This document shows positions 36,648-45,979 of a stretch of 64,000 bases of DNA, piece after piece. Every line of letters begins with the position of its first letter. Positions within the stretch are counted from its first letter, which is position 1. The DNA lies in assembly GCA_947475295.1 (NCBI GenBank), contig CANJLF010000014.1, positions 17,725 to 81,724 on the forward strand, in the 5' to 3' direction. The notes below the pieces were generated by a model that was given only the letters and a program-made list of their open reading frames with translations, was not told the DNA's origin and did no database searches. Position numbers and translations under genes: made by a program. The stretch comes from Fidelibacterota bacterium. GTDB taxonomy: Bacteria; Pseudomonadota; Alphaproteobacteria; Rhodospirillales; Rhodospirillaceae.

Positions 36648-37688
36648 ATGAATTCCAACCCGCTCGCGGCCATTTTCGGAATGGCCGGCACGACTTTGAA
36701 TGACGCCGAGCGGGCGTTCTTCAAACGCACCCGGCCCGTGGGCTATATTCTCTTCGCACGCAACATTGAAAATCCCGTGCAAGTAATTGCATTAGTGAAT
36801 GATTTACGTTCACTTGATTTGACCTATGGGCCGCTAGTCCTGATCGATCAGGAGGGCGGGCGGGTGCAGCGCCTGAAGCCGCCGTACTGGCGTCATGCCC
36901 CGACCATGGCCGAGTTTGGCGCCCTCCACAGCCGCGATCCGGCCAAGGCCGCAAGCGCCCTCAGGCTCGACATGCGTTTGATCGGCGAGGAGTTGCGGGC
37001 GCTCGGTATCGATGTGGACTGCGCCCCGGTCATGGATGTGCCTGTGCCCGGTGCCCACGATGTCATTGGCGACCGCGCCTTCGGCGGCGACCCTGCGCTG
37101 GTTTCCGCCATGGCCCCTGCGGCTTGCGAGGGCCTGATCGACGCTGGCGTTGTGCCGGTGATTAAGCACATTCCCGGCCATGGCCGGGCCGCCAGCGACA
37201 GCCACAAGGAACTCCCGGTGGTCACGGACAGCTTGGAGACCTTGCGCGCCAACGATTTTGCGCCTTTTCGGGCGCTATGTGGCACGCCACTGCAAAATTC
37301 GTGCTTCGCCATGACCGCCCACGTGGTCTATCAAGCGCTTGATTCCCGCCAACCGGCCACCAATTCAAAGACCGTGATCGCCGACTTTATCCGTGGCGAA
37401 ATCGGTTTTCGGGGACTTTTAATGAGCGATGACCTCGGCATGAAGGCGCTCGCCGGGCCCTTCGACGCCCGCGCCGCCGCCGCCCTCGAGGCCGGCTGCG
37501 ACGTGGTGCTCCACTGCGAGGGCGTCCTGGCGGAGATGGAAGCCGTCGCCAAAGGAACCGGGCCTCTGGGCGCCAACGGTCTCCGGGCCTTCGAGGCCAG
37601 TTCGGCCGTGCGCGGCAAGCCCCGCGAAGTGGTCCCTAACGTCGCGGCGGCGGCCTTCCAGGTGCTGGATTCCCTGCGTCATGGATAG
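36648..37688 (+). CDS. nagZ: Beta-N-acetylhexosaminidase
   Basis: 346 residues, glycoside hydrolase family 3. The catalytic His/Asp loop KHIPGHGRAASDSH lies near 175-188, and MSDDLGMKAL carries the nucleophile Asp. It removes GlcNAc from anhydro-muropeptides during cell-wall recycling in the cytoplasm. It lies five bases after the SPOR gene, and the downstream protease overlaps its end by eight bases. Line 36781-36840 is locally AT-rich (24 of 60 G+C by my count). Confidence 0.93.
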   Translation: MNSNPLAAIFGMAGTTLNDAERAFFKRTRPVGYILFARNIENPVQVIALVNDLRSLDLTYGPLVLIDQEGGRVQRLKPPYWRHAPTMAEFGALHSRDPAKAASALRLDMRLIGEELRALGIDVDCAPVMDVPVPGAHDVIGDRAFGGDPALVSAMAPAACEGLIDAGVVPVIKHIPGHGRAASDSHKELPVVTDSLETLRANDFAPFRALCGTPLQNSCFAMTAHVVYQALDSRQPATNSKTVIADFIRGEIGFRGLLMSDDLGMKALAGPFDARAAAALEAGCDVVLHCEGVLAEMEAVAKGTGPLGANGLRAFEASSAVRGKPREVVPNVAAAAFQVLDSLRHG

Positions 37689-38376
37689 TGAGCTATCTAC
37701 AATCCCGGCGGTGCTGGCGGTGGCGATCCCGGCGATTCTGGCGATTACCTTGCACGAAGCCGCCCACGGCTTCATTGCGCTGGCGTTCGGCGACCCCACC
37801 GCCAAGGAACGCGGGCGGCTTTCGCTCAATCCCTTCCGCCATGTGGACCCTTTCGGCACCATCATCCTCCCGGCCATGCTGAAACTGTCCGGCTCGCCTT
37901 TCATTATGGGCTGGGCCAAGCCTGTACCGGTTGATTTCAGCCGCCTGCGCAATCCACGCCGCGACATGGTCTGGGTGGCCCTGGCCGGGCCCGGTATGAA
38001 CATCGCGCTCGCGATGATTTCGGCGCTGCTGCTGAATACGCTGGTTCTCCTGCCCCCGGACGCCATTCCCTTCGTCAAGGAAACTCTCGAAAACAGCCTC
38101 GGGATCAATGTCCTGCTGGCGGTCTTTAATATGATTCCGCTGCCGCCTTTGGACGGTGGCCGGGTGGCCGTGGGTCTTCTGCCGCTGCCCCTCGCGCGCG
38201 GCTTGGCGCGCACGGAAAAATACGGCATCTTGCTGTTACTCGGTGTCATGATCGCGCTGCCCTGGTTGGGCGCGTTGATCGGCGCCGACCTCGACCTCTT
38301 CGCGTGGACAATCCTGCCCATCGCCGACGCCGTGGTTAATTTCATTGCGGCGGCGGCGGGACTCACCCCGGTTTAA
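37681..38376 (+). CDS. Site-2 protease family membrane metalloprotease (M50)
   Basis: 231 residues with about six membrane segments. The zinc site is His25-Glu26-x2-His29 (LHEAAHG) in the first helix, and the second signature NMIPLPPLDGGR is near 150. It belongs to the short, PDZ-less S2P group whose substrates are mostly unknown. Its start overlaps nagZ by eight bases, implying translational coupling; scpA follows 9 bases later. Confidence 0.9.
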   Translation: MDSELSTIPAVLAVAIPAILAITLHEAAHGFIALAFGDPTAKERGRLSLNPFRHVDPFGTIILPAMLKLSGSPFIMGWAKPVPVDFSRLRNPRRDMVWVALAGPGMNIALAMISALLLNTLVLLPPDAIPFVKETLENSLGINVLLAVFNMIPLPPLDGGRVAVGLLPLPLARGLARTEKYGILLLLGVMIALPWLGALIGADLDLFAWTILPIADAVVNFIAAAAGLTPV

Positions 38377-38385
38377 CTGAATCTG

Positions 38386-39207
38386 ATGTCTGACCTTTCC
38401 GACGTTTCCACTGATTTTGAAGAGGACGACCGTCCGCTCTCCGAGCGCCTGGCCGATCCTAATTCCCTGTTCGTGCTGACCCTTGGCGGCTTCGAAGGAC
38501 CCATCGACGTGCTTCTGGTGCTCGCGCGCGACCAGAAGGTCGATCTGATGCACATTTCGATCCTGGCGCTCGCCGACCAGTACCTGCGTTTCATTGAAAC
38601 CGCGCGTTCGTCGCAGCTGGAACTGGCGGCGGATTACTTGGTGATGGCGGCTTGGCTCGCCTTCTTGAAATCGAAGCTGTTGCTGCCCAAGGAAGAGAAC
38701 GACGATCAGCCGTCGGCCGAGGAAATGGCCGAGGCGCTGAAGTTCCAAATGATGCGCCTGGAGGCCATGCAGGAGGCGGGCCGCAAGCTCTTCGCCCTGC
38801 CGCGCCGGCGTATCGATTTTTTCCCGCGCGGCGCGCCGGAAGGGCTGCCGGTCACCTTGCGCACGGTCTATGACGTCTCCCTCTATGACCTGCTGAAGGC
38901 CTATGGCCGCCAGCACAACGAAAAGAACGTCACTGCCCTTGAAATCGAGCCCTTCGACCTTTACTCCATCGACGACGCTATTGCCCGTTTGCGCGAAATT
39001 CTGCCGGGCGTGCCCGACTGGACCGAACTGGCCATGTTCCTTCCGCAAGGGGTCCGCCAGCCGCTCATGCGGCGCTCCGCCGTCAGCACAACCCTGATTG
39101 CCGTGCTGGAGTTGGTGCGCCAGGGCAAAGCCGACATCCGCCAGGATGGCGGCGCCTATTCGCCGATTTATCTAAAACCCGCTAACCGTCCCTCCGCTAA
39201 CGATTGA
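38386..39207 (+). CDS. scpA: Segregation and condensation protein A
   Basis: 273 residues of the kleisin ScpA: FEGPIDVLLVLARDQKVDL and ADQYLRFIE near the N-terminus, the SMC-binding helices after them, and a C-terminal winged helix (LIAVLELVRQGKADI). With ScpB and SMC it compacts and segregates the chromosome. The scpB start lies within or just after its end. Confidence 0.92.
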   Translation: MSDLSDVSTDFEEDDRPLSERLADPNSLFVLTLGGFEGPIDVLLVLARDQKVDLMHISILALADQYLRFIETARSSQLELAADYLVMAAWLAFLKSKLLLPKEENDDQPSAEEMAEALKFQMMRLEAMQEAGRKLFALPRRRIDFFPRGAPEGLPVTLRTVYDVSLYDLLKAYGRQHNEKNVTALEIEPFDLYSIDDAIARLREILPGVPDWTELAMFLPQGVRQPLMRRSAVSTTLIAVLELVRQGKADIRQDGGAYSPIYLKPANRPSAND

Positions 39208-39215
39208 TTGAGCAA

Positions 39216-39986
39216 ATGACTAATCCCGATACCGAACAGGCTCTCACTGAATCCGGCACGCCCGTGATGCCGCCGGAGGTGGCCGAACAGGTCGCCGAGC
39301 AGGATGCCAACCGCCGCCGCATGTCCGAGGACCTGCGCGTGCTGGAAGCGCTGCTGTTCGCTGTTTCGGAGCCGGTGACCGAACGCGCCATCGCCGAGCG
39401 CCTGGGCGCCGGCGCCGATGTGCCCGGCCTGCTCGAACAACTGCGCGGAATTTACCAGGGCAGGGGCGTTGAATTGCTCCAGGCTAGCGGTCGCTGGTCC
39501 TTCCGCACCGCGCCCGATGTCTCCGAGCGCCTACGCCTGGAAAAACTGGTGCCGCGCAAACTTTCGCGCGCCGCCATCGAAACCCTTGCCATCATCGCCT
39601 ATCACCAGCCCGTCACCCGGGCCGAAATCGAGGAAATCCGCGGCGTCATTGTGTCTTCGGGCACCATCGACATTCTGCTGGAAGAAGGTTGGATCAAGCC
39701 GCGTGGGCGCAAGCAGGTGCCCGGCCGCCCGGTCATGTGGGGCACGTCCAATGCCTTCCTCGATCACTTCGGCCTGGAGTCCATCCAAGATCTGCCGGGC
39801 ATCGACGAGTTGAAGGCTGCGGGCCTCTTGGACAGCAAACGCGGCGTCTCGGCCTATTCCACGCGCGGCTCCGATACTTTGCTGTTCGATACCGAGGAGT
39901 CAGACGAAGCCTTGGAACCGCTCACGGACGGCGCCGAATCTGGCGACGCTGACGAGGGTGAAGGCGATGAAAAGAAAGAGGATTGA
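39216..39986 (+). CDS. scpB: Segregation and condensation protein B
   Basis: About 256 residues. Two winged helices are visible: LRVLEALLFAVSEPVTERAIAERL and KLSRAAIETLAIIAYHQPVTRAEIEEIRG, followed by RGRKQVPGRPVMWGTS. It ends in an acidic tail. ATG 39216 is preferred; a TTG at 39204 overlapping the scpA stop is an alternative coupled start. Works with ScpA and SMC. Confidence 0.92.
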   Translation: MTNPDTEQALTESGTPVMPPEVAEQVAEQDANRRRMSEDLRVLEALLFAVSEPVTERAIAERLGAGADVPGLLEQLRGIYQGRGVELLQASGRWSFRTAPDVSERLRLEKLVPRKLSRAAIETLAIIAYHQPVTRAEIEEIRGVIVSSGTIDILLEEGWIKPRGRKQVPGRPVMWGTSNAFLDHFGLESIQDLPGIDELKAAGLLDSKRGVSAYSTRGSDTLLFDTEESDEALEPLTDGAESGDADEGEGDEKKED

Positions 39987-40001
39987 GCGTCTGGTAATAG
40001 C

Positions 40002-40017
40002 CTAGGGAGAGCCCTAG
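40002..40017 (+). terminator. Small inverted repeat after scpB
   Basis: CTAGGG (40002-40007) and CCCTAG (40012-40017) flank an AGAG loop 15 bases after the scpB stop. Short and without a T-run; it may attenuate transcription between scpB and the tat genes. Confidence 0.3.
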
Positions 40018-40117
40018 ATAGGGGAACGAGGCTGGACGTTAAACATTGCGGGTGGGGGCGCTTTTTGCAATGATGCCACGTGAGCTCCTGCCGCTAAACC
40101 ATTGGAGTAATTGAACC

Positions 40118-40291
40118 ATGGGCTTTGGAAGCATCGGACATTGGGTACTGGTCCTGGTGATCGTCATGTTGCTGTTCGGGACCGGCAAAATTTCCGGCCT
40201 GATGGGCGACGTGGCCAAGGGGATTAAGGCCTTCAAGAAAGGCATGAAGGACGACGACAACAGTGTCAGTCCGCCGGCGGGGAGTGTTTAA
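40118..40291 (+). CDS. tatA: Twin-arginine translocase TatA, first copy
   Basis: 57 residues. One membrane helix (about 4-21) leads into the conserved [20 protein letters not shown] hinge and amphipathic helix, then a short acidic tail. TatA oligomers form the protein-conducting pore for folded Tat substrates. The ribosome site (TTGGAG) lies upstream of ATG 40118. It is only two bases upstream of a near-identical second copy. Confidence 0.9.
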   Translation: MGFGSIGHWVLVLVIVMLLFGTGKISGLMGDVAKGIKAFKKGMKDDDNSVSPPAGSV

Positions 40292-40293
40292 TC

Positions 40294-40512
40294 ATGGGTT
40301 CTATGAGTTTGGTGCATTGGATTATCGTTCTGGCGGTTGTCCTGTTGCTTTTCGGCAGTGGTAAGATTTCCGGCCTGATGGGCGATGTGGCGAAGGGCAT
40401 CAAGGCCTTCAAGAAAGGCATCAAGGAGGAGGACGACGGCAGTCATCCGCCTGGCGGCACCACGACCATTGAAGGCAAGGCCTCGACCAAAGAAAAAGAC
40501 CCGGTCGGCTAG
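40294..40512 (+). CDS. tatA: Twin-arginine translocase TatA, second copy
   Basis: 72 residues: a TatA with the same hinge and amphipathic helix as its upstream neighbour ([20 protein letters not shown] is identical), a different membrane helix ([17 protein letters not shown]) and a longer, Lys/Thr-rich tail. Likely the product of tandem duplication. TatE-like redundancy or stoichiometry tuning are the obvious possibilities. Confidence 0.9.
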   Translation: MGSMSLVHWIIVLAVVLLLFGSGKISGLMGDVAKGIKAFKKGIKEEDDGSHPPGGTTTIEGKASTKEKDPVG

Positions 40513-40646
40513 CGGATTGGTCGCGTTTTTTTACGCCGAACCGGTACCCACTTCGGCTAAAAACGCTCTAGAGCACCATTGCCTGCCGGCCGCTAAGGCT
40601 AAGGGCCGGGATAATGTGAACCCGACAAAGTGAACTGGCGTTTCTC

Positions 40647-41114
40647 ATGTTCGATCTGGCGTGGTCGGAAATAGCGGTTATCGGACTGGTCTCGGTTCTG
40701 GTCTTAGGGCCGAAAGAACTGCCCCAGGCCATGCGCACCATGGCCAAGGTCATGCGCAAGATGCGCGGCCTGACCTCCGAGCTGCAGGGGCATATGAACG
40801 ACATCGTCCGCGACGCCGAACTGGAGGAGCTGCGCCAGTCGGTTCAGAAGTTCTCCAGCACTAGCCTCACGGAACAAGTCACCAAGGCGGTCGATCCTAC
40901 CGGCGAGATACAAGCGCATCTCGAATACCCCGCCATTGAAACCAGGACCGAAGAGGAACTCGCGGCGGTGGCGGGCACGCCCGCGACTGAAACGCCCACT
41001 GAAGCAGCCGCTTTGCCGCCCACTGAACCGGCTCCTGCGTCCGCGCCGGCTCAGTCCGCCGACGCCGCCCCGTCCTCAGTCGCGCCTGTGCCTTCGTCCA
41101 CGGCAGCCTCATGA
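40647..41114 (+). CDS. tatB: Sec-independent translocase protein TatB
   Basis: 155 residues. The N-terminal membrane helix contains the Glu and Gly-Pro typical of TatB (AWSEIAVIGLVSVLVLGPKELP), followed by an amphipathic helix (MRTMAKVMRKMRGL) and a disordered Pro/Ala-rich tail. With TatC it forms the receptor for twin-arginine signal peptides. Its stop overlaps the tatC start (ATGA). Confidence 0.93.
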   Translation: MFDLAWSEIAVIGLVSVLVLGPKELPQAMRTMAKVMRKMRGLTSELQGHMNDIVRDAELEELRQSVQKFSSTSLTEQVTKAVDPTGEIQAHLEYPAIETRTEEELAAVAGTPATETPTEAAALPPTEPAPASAPAQSADAAPSSVAPVPSSTAAS

Positions 41115-41968
41115 ACGCCTCGCTGCCCGTAAAGGCCTCGCCGCCCGAGGAGCCCTCGGAAACCCATACGATGCCGCTGCTTGAGCATTTGGCGGAGCTG
41201 CGCAAGCGGCTGATTTATTCCGTCGCCACGCTGTTCATCGCTTTCTTCGCGGCTGTGCCGCTGTCTAAGCAAATCTACAACTTCCTAGCCGCGCCTTTGT
41301 CGAGGGCTATGGCCGAAGTGGGCGGTGCCAATCAGATGATCTATACCGCGATGGCCGAAGCCTTCATGACTCAGATGAAGGTGGCGATCTTTGCGGCCGG
41401 CTTCGTGACCTTCCCGATGTTTGCCCATCAGCTTTGGGGTTTTGTTGCGCCGGGGCTCTATAAGCACGAAAAGCGCGCCATCCTGCCATTCCTGTTCGCC
41501 GCACCCGTCCTGTTCTTCATGGGCGGGGCGCTGGCTTATTACGTCGTCATGCCGATGGCGTGGAAGTTTCTGCTGGGCTTCCAGACTCTCGCAACGAACC
41601 CTGGCGATATGAGCATCCAGATGATGCCCAAAGTCAGCGAATACCTCGACACGTTCATGACAATGATTTTCGCCTTTGGGCTGGCGTTCCAGATGCCGGT
41701 CTTGCTGGTCTTGCTGGCGCGGGTCGGGATCATTTCGGCCAAGAGTCTGGCTGAAAAGCGCCGCTATGCCATCATCATCATCTTTGTCTTCGCGGCTGTT
41801 GTCACGCCGCCCGATGTGATCAGCATGATGAGCCTAGCGGTCCCCATGCTGGTGCTGTACGAGCTGTCGGTTGTCGGCGCGCGCATCGTCGGCCGGAAAA
41901 GGGACGAAAGCACCGCCGCCGACGGCAGCGATTCCGGCGGGGCCGACACGGATTTCAACGAAGCTTAA
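41111..41968 (+). CDS. tatC: Sec-independent translocase protein TatC
   Basis: 285 residues with six membrane segments. Conserved positions include the N-terminal MPLLEHLAELRKRL (Glu and Arg of the signal-peptide site) and the periplasmic loop before TM3. It is the core Tat receptor. It overlaps tatB by four bases. Confidence 0.95.
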   Translation: MNASLPVKASPPEEPSETHTMPLLEHLAELRKRLIYSVATLFIAFFAAVPLSKQIYNFLAAPLSRAMAEVGGANQMIYTAMAEAFMTQMKVAIFAAGFVTFPMFAHQLWGFVAPGLYKHEKRAILPFLFAAPVLFFMGGALAYYVVMPMAWKFLLGFQTLATNPGDMSIQMMPKVSEYLDTFMTMIFAFGLAFQMPVLLVLLARVGIISAKSLAEKRRYAIIIIFVFAAVVTPPDVISMMSLAVPMLVLYELSVVGARIVGRKRDESTAADGSDSGGADTDFNEA

Positions 41969-42060
41969 GGCTCGGACCCAAGGCCCAATTCACCCTCGGC
42001 CCTGGACGGATTCGAGCCCGCCCCGTATAAGCCTGGAAACCATTCCAAGGCTTTGTACGC

Positions 42061-43350
42061 ATGCTCGACCTCAAGTGGATCAGAGAAAACCCTGACGCCC
42101 TGGATGCGGCGCTGGTCCGGCGCGGCGCTGGCCCTGTGGCGGCCGGCGTGCTGGATCTGGACAAGCGCCATCGCGGCATCACCACCGAGCTGCAAACGCT
42201 GCAGAGCCGGCGCAACGACGTCTCCAAGCAAATCGGCGGCGTCAAAGCCAAGGGCGGCGATGCCGCGCCGCTCATGGCCGAAGTCACCGCGATCAAAGAC
42301 AAGATGGCGGCGCTTGAGGGCCAGGAGAAGGCCCTGGGCGAGGATATGAGGGCGTTGCTGCTGACCATCCCCAACATTTTGCATCCCGCGGTTCCCGAAG
42401 GCCGCGACGAAAGCGCCAATGTCGTGACCCGCAGCTGGGGTACGCCGCGGGCTTTCAACTTCCCGGCCAAGGATCACGGCGATCTGGGTGCGGCCCTGGG
42501 CCTCATGGACTTCGACCAGGCGGCCGTCATGTCGGGCGCGCGCTTTGTCGTGCTGAAGGGCGCTTTGGCCCGTCTTGAGCGCGCCATCGCGCAGCTGATG
42601 CTCGACACCCATACCACCGAGAACGGCTACACCGAGGTCAATCCGCCGCTTTTGGTGCGCGACGTGGCGCTCATAGGTACGGGGCAGCTGCCGAAATTCG
42701 GCGCCGATCTGTTCCAGACCACGGCCGGGCTTTATTTGATTCCCACGTCGGAAGTCTCGCTGACTAATCTGGCTGCGGAACGCATTCTCGACGGCGCTGC
42801 ACTGCCTTTGCGTATGACCGCCTTCACGCCGTGTTTCCGGTCCGAAGCCGGGGCGGCGGGGCGCGACACCAAGGGCATGATCCGCAATCACCAGTTCGAG
42901 AAAGTCGAACTGGTCAGCATCACCACGCCCGAGGAGTCCGAAGCCGAGTTGGAGCGCATGACCAAATGCGCCGAAGGTATCCTGCAAAAATTGGAACTGC
43001 CTTACCGCGTCATGGCGCTCTGCGCCGCCGACGTGGGCTTCGGCGCCAACCGCACCTATGACATCGAGGTCTGGCTGCCGGGACAAAATACCTACCGCGA
43101 GATATCAAGCTGCTCCAATACCGGCGACTTCCAGGCGCGGCGCATGAACGCGCGTTACCGGGCTGCCGGCGAGACCAAGGGCACGCGCTTTGTTCACACT
43201 CTGAACGGCTCGGGCCTGGCCGTGGGCCGCACGTTGATCGCGGTTCTGGAAAATCACCAGCAGCCGGACGGCTCCATTATCGTTCCCAAAGCCTTGAAGC
43301 CGTATATGGGCGGGCTCGACGTTATCGCGCCCAATCCTAAAATTTTATGA
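42061..43350 (+). CDS. serS: Serine--tRNA ligase
   Basis: 429 residues, class II. The long antiparallel tRNA-binding coiled coil covers about 30-100. Class II motifs follow: motif 2 in [21 protein letters not shown] and motif 3 in [16 protein letters not shown]. It charges tRNA-Ser and tRNA-Sec. It begins 92 bases after tatC on the same strand, in the position conserved in alphaproteobacteria. Confidence 0.96.
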   Translation: MLDLKWIRENPDALDAALVRRGAGPVAAGVLDLDKRHRGITTELQTLQSRRNDVSKQIGGVKAKGGDAAPLMAEVTAIKDKMAALEGQEKALGEDMRALLLTIPNILHPAVPEGRDESANVVTRSWGTPRAFNFPAKDHGDLGAALGLMDFDQAAVMSGARFVVLKGALARLERAIAQLMLDTHTTENGYTEVNPPLLVRDVALIGTGQLPKFGADLFQTTAGLYLIPTSEVSLTNLAAERILDGAALPLRMTAFTPCFRSEAGAAGRDTKGMIRNHQFEKVELVSITTPEESEAELERMTKCAEGILQKLELPYRVMALCAADVGFGANRTYDIEVWLPGQNTYREISSCSNTGDFQARRMNARYRAAGETKGTRFVHTLNGSGLAVGRTLIAVLENHQQPDGSIIVPKALKPYMGGLDVIAPNPKIL

Positions 43351-43363
43351 GGGCCAAGATTTT

Positions 43364-44158
43364 ATGACGTCGTTTCCGCCGTTTAGAGATTTCTCAAAAC
43401 TGCGCGTTCTACTTTCCAACGACGATGGTATCTCTGCCGCGGGCCTGGAGCTGCTCGAACGTATCGCCCGTACGCTCACCGACGACGTATGGGTCGTAGC
43501 GCCTACGGTAGAGCGCAGCGGCGCGGGGCACTCACTGACCATACATGAACCGCTGCGGCCCGTGAAAATCTCCGACCGCCGTTATAGCGTGAGCGGAACG
43601 CCCACGGACTGCGTTATGGTGGCCATCAATCACATCATGAAGGAAAATCCGCCGGACCTGGTGCTCTCGGGCATCAATCACGGCGGCAACCTGGGTGAGG
43701 ACGTACATTATTCGGGCACCGTCGCCGCCGCCATGGAAGGCGTCCTGCTGGGCGTGCCGTCCATTGCCATGTCGCAGGTTTGGAACGACGGCGAGGCCAT
43801 CCGCTGGGATGCGGCCGAACATTTTGCCGCCGACGTGATCCGCAAAGTGTGTGCCGTGGGCTGGGGCAAGAACGTCCTCATCAACGTCAATTTCCCAGAC
43901 CGCGCCATCGGCGATGTGAAGGGCGTTCTTCCGACCACCCAAGGCAAGCACAAGGTCGGCGACGACCTCTTGCTGCGTCACGATCCGCGCGGGCGGCCCT
44001 ATTTGTGGATCGGCAACCGGCGCATGTCCGATACTTCGCGGGACGGCACTGACCTCAAGGCCGCCGCTGACGGCTTCATTTCCGTGACACCGCTCAATGT
44101 GGACCTGACCCATGCGCCGACGCTGGCGGCCCTGGGCAAAGTCTTTCCGGCGCCGTGA
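43364..44158 (+). CDS. surE: 5'/3'-nucleotidase SurE
   Basis: 264 residues. The metal-binding LLSNDDGISAAGLELL (Asn19, Asp20, Asp21), SGAGHS and SGINHGGNLGEDVHYSGTV loops are all present. It dephosphorylates nucleoside monophosphates and is linked to stationary-phase survival. GAGGG lies upstream. The pcm gene follows 28 bases later, the usual surE-pcm pair. Confidence 0.94.
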   Translation: MTSFPPFRDFSKLRVLLSNDDGISAAGLELLERIARTLTDDVWVVAPTVERSGAGHSLTIHEPLRPVKISDRRYSVSGTPTDCVMVAINHIMKENPPDLVLSGINHGGNLGEDVHYSGTVAAAMEGVLLGVPSIAMSQVWNDGEAIRWDAAEHFAADVIRKVCAVGWGKNVLINVNFPDRAIGDVKGVLPTTQGKHKVGDDLLLRHDPRGRPYLWIGNRRMSDTSRDGTDLKAAADGFISVTPLNVDLTHAPTLAALGKVFPAP

Positions 44159-44186
44159 AGGGGCTCATCCATGAGAAGGGGGCGCG

Positions 44187-44840
44187 GTGAGCACTGAAAG
44201 CCGCAAGATCCGCCTGGTCATGGACCTGCGCAATGCCGGGGTCAATGATACGCGCGTGCTGGCGGCGATCGAACGCGTGCCGCGCGAGGCATTTGTCGAG
44301 GAAGCCTTTCTCGACCAAGCCTATGCCAACCAGGCGCTGCCCATCAATTGTGGACAGACCATCAGTCAGCCGCTGGTGGTGGGCTTGATGACGCAAGCCT
44401 TAGAATCCACCGACCGCCACAAAGTGCTGGAAGTCGGCACCGGCTCCGGCTACCAGACCGCGATTCTGTCCAAACTTGTGCGCCGGGTTTACACCATTGA
44501 GCGACATCGCGATTTGCTGGCCGATGCCGAACAGCGCTTCCGGGCCCTAAACCTCCATAATATCACCACAATGGTGGGCGACGGATATAAGGGTTGGCCC
44601 GCGCAGGCGCCGTTCGACCGCATTTTGGTCACGGCCGCGGCGCGTATCGTGCCGCCGGATTTGGTGGCGCAATTGTCCGACGAGGGCGGCATTATGGTGC
44701 TGCCCGTGGGCGATGTGGCGGGAGTGCATCAGGAAGTGATTCGCGTGCGCAAGGACGGCAAGCAGTTTACAAGCGAGCGCATGTTTCCGGTGCGCTTTGT
44801 GCCGCTGGTGCAGGGCGTGCCGCCGGAGCAGCCGAGATGA
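44187..44840 (+). CDS. pcm: Protein-L-isoaspartate O-methyltransferase
   Basis: 217 residues with the canonical Pcm SAM loop VGTGSGYQTAILSKLV, the substrate-facing NQALPINCGQTISQP stretch and the late TAAARIVPPDLVAQL. It methylates isoaspartyl residues to start repair of aged proteins. Start is GTG 44187, with GGGGGC upstream. The stop overlaps the start of the LytM lipoprotein gene (ATGA). Confidence 0.94.
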   Translation: MSTESRKIRLVMDLRNAGVNDTRVLAAIERVPREAFVEEAFLDQAYANQALPINCGQTISQPLVVGLMTQALESTDRHKVLEVGTGSGYQTAILSKLVRRVYTIERHRDLLADAEQRFRALNLHNITTMVGDGYKGWPAQAPFDRILVTAAARIVPPDLVAQLSDEGGIMVLPVGDVAGVHQEVIRVRKDGKQFTSERMFPVRFVPLVQGVPPEQPR

Positions 44841-45946
44841 AAACGCAGCGTGGGCCTTTTTTAAAATTTGCGGCATTCGTGCTGATGTGCGGCGCGCTGA
44901 CAGCCTGCGCGCCCCCGTTCAATCCGCCGCCGGGTTACAGGGGCGGTTTCCTGTGGGATTCGGACAAGAGCCGCAGCATCACCGTGGAAGCTGGCGATAC
45001 GGTATTTTTGCTCGCGCGGCGCTACGACGTGCCCAGCAAAGTCATCATCGCCCGCAATGGCCTGACCTCGCCCTATAACCTGACGCCGGGGCAAACGCTG
45101 ATTCTCGATCCGACGCGCACCCACACCGTCGTCAAGGGCGACACGCTCTCGCAGTTGGCAGTGACCTATAACGTCGAGATGCGGCTGATCGCCTCGGCCA
45201 ACGACCTCGCGCCGCCTTACCTGATCAGGGTCGGCCAGGAGCTGTGGATTCCCGATCCTTTCACCATTGCTGCCGCTCCGGTGGTGATCGCCAGCGATTT
45301 GCCCGAACCGCCGCCGCCGGAATCCGCGGCGCGCGTGCCGCGCAGCGCCATCCTGACCGACGACCTGCCGCCGCCGCCGGGAACACCGACGCTCGAGTTA
45401 CCGACACCGCCCGCCTCGGCGCCGGTTGCGGCTGATGTGCCCGCCGTCGCGCCCAATGTTGCGCCGAGTGCCGCGCCTGCCGAGGTGCCGCCGGTTGCGG
45501 CGCCGGCCGAACCGGAAGTGGCCATCGCGCTGCCGCCGCAGCCATTGAAGGAACCGCCGGCACGAGTCTCGGCGCGATTCTCCTGGCCCTTGCGCGGCAA
45601 AGTCATCGCGGGCTTCGGCGCCGCCGGCAAAGGCCTGCACAACGACGGCATCAATATCGCGGCCCCGGCCGGCACCCAAGTGCACGCGGCCGACAACGGC
45701 GTCGTGGCCTATGCCGGCAACGAGCTGAAGGGTTTTGGCAATTTGCTGCTGGTGAAGCACGCCGACGGCTGGACGACGGCCTACGCTCACAACGACAAGC
45801 TGCTGGTTAAGCGCGGCGACGAAGTCAAGCAAGGCCAGGTCATCGCCGCGGTCGGCAAAACCGGCAACGTCGATTCACCGCAGCTTCATTTCGAAGTGCG
45901 CAAAGGTACTCAGGCAATCGATCCGACCGAATACCTGGAGAAGTAG
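44837..45946 (+). CDS. LysM-LytM lipoprotein, probable amidase activator (NlpD-like)
   Basis: 369 residues. A lipobox (LTAC, about residue 23) anchors it to a membrane. Two LysM peptidoglycan-binding repeats cover about 50-140, a Pro/Ala-rich linker follows, and an M23/LytM domain spans about 255-362. Two positions of the M23 zinc site look degenerate: the HxGxD element reads HNDGIN, and the HxH element reads QLH (SPQLHFEVR). This is the NlpD/DipM-type pattern of non-catalytic activators of cell-wall amidases at division. The frame opens upstream at 44594, but only overlapping pcm. Confidence 0.9.
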   Translation: MKTQRGPFLKFAAFVLMCGALTACAPPFNPPPGYRGGFLWDSDKSRSITVEAGDTVFLLARRYDVPSKVIIARNGLTSPYNLTPGQTLILDPTRTHTVVKGDTLSQLAVTYNVEMRLIASANDLAPPYLIRVGQELWIPDPFTIAAAPVVIASDLPEPPPPESAARVPRSAILTDDLPPPPGTPTLELPTPPASAPVAADVPAVAPNVAPSAAPAEVPPVAAPAEPEVAIALPPQPLKEPPARVSARFSWPLRGKVIAGFGAAGKGLHNDGINIAAPAGTQVHAADNGVVAYAGNELKGFGNLLLVKHADGWTTAYAHNDKLLVKRGDEVKQGQVIAAVGKTGNVDSPQLHFEVRKGTQAIDPTEYLEK

Positions 45947-45979
45947 TTTTCGCGCGCATGAAGCGAGCACGCAATTTTT

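Noticed and set aside
41965..43086. Minus-strand frame opposite serS
   Set aside because: Shadow of serS with no domain signature.
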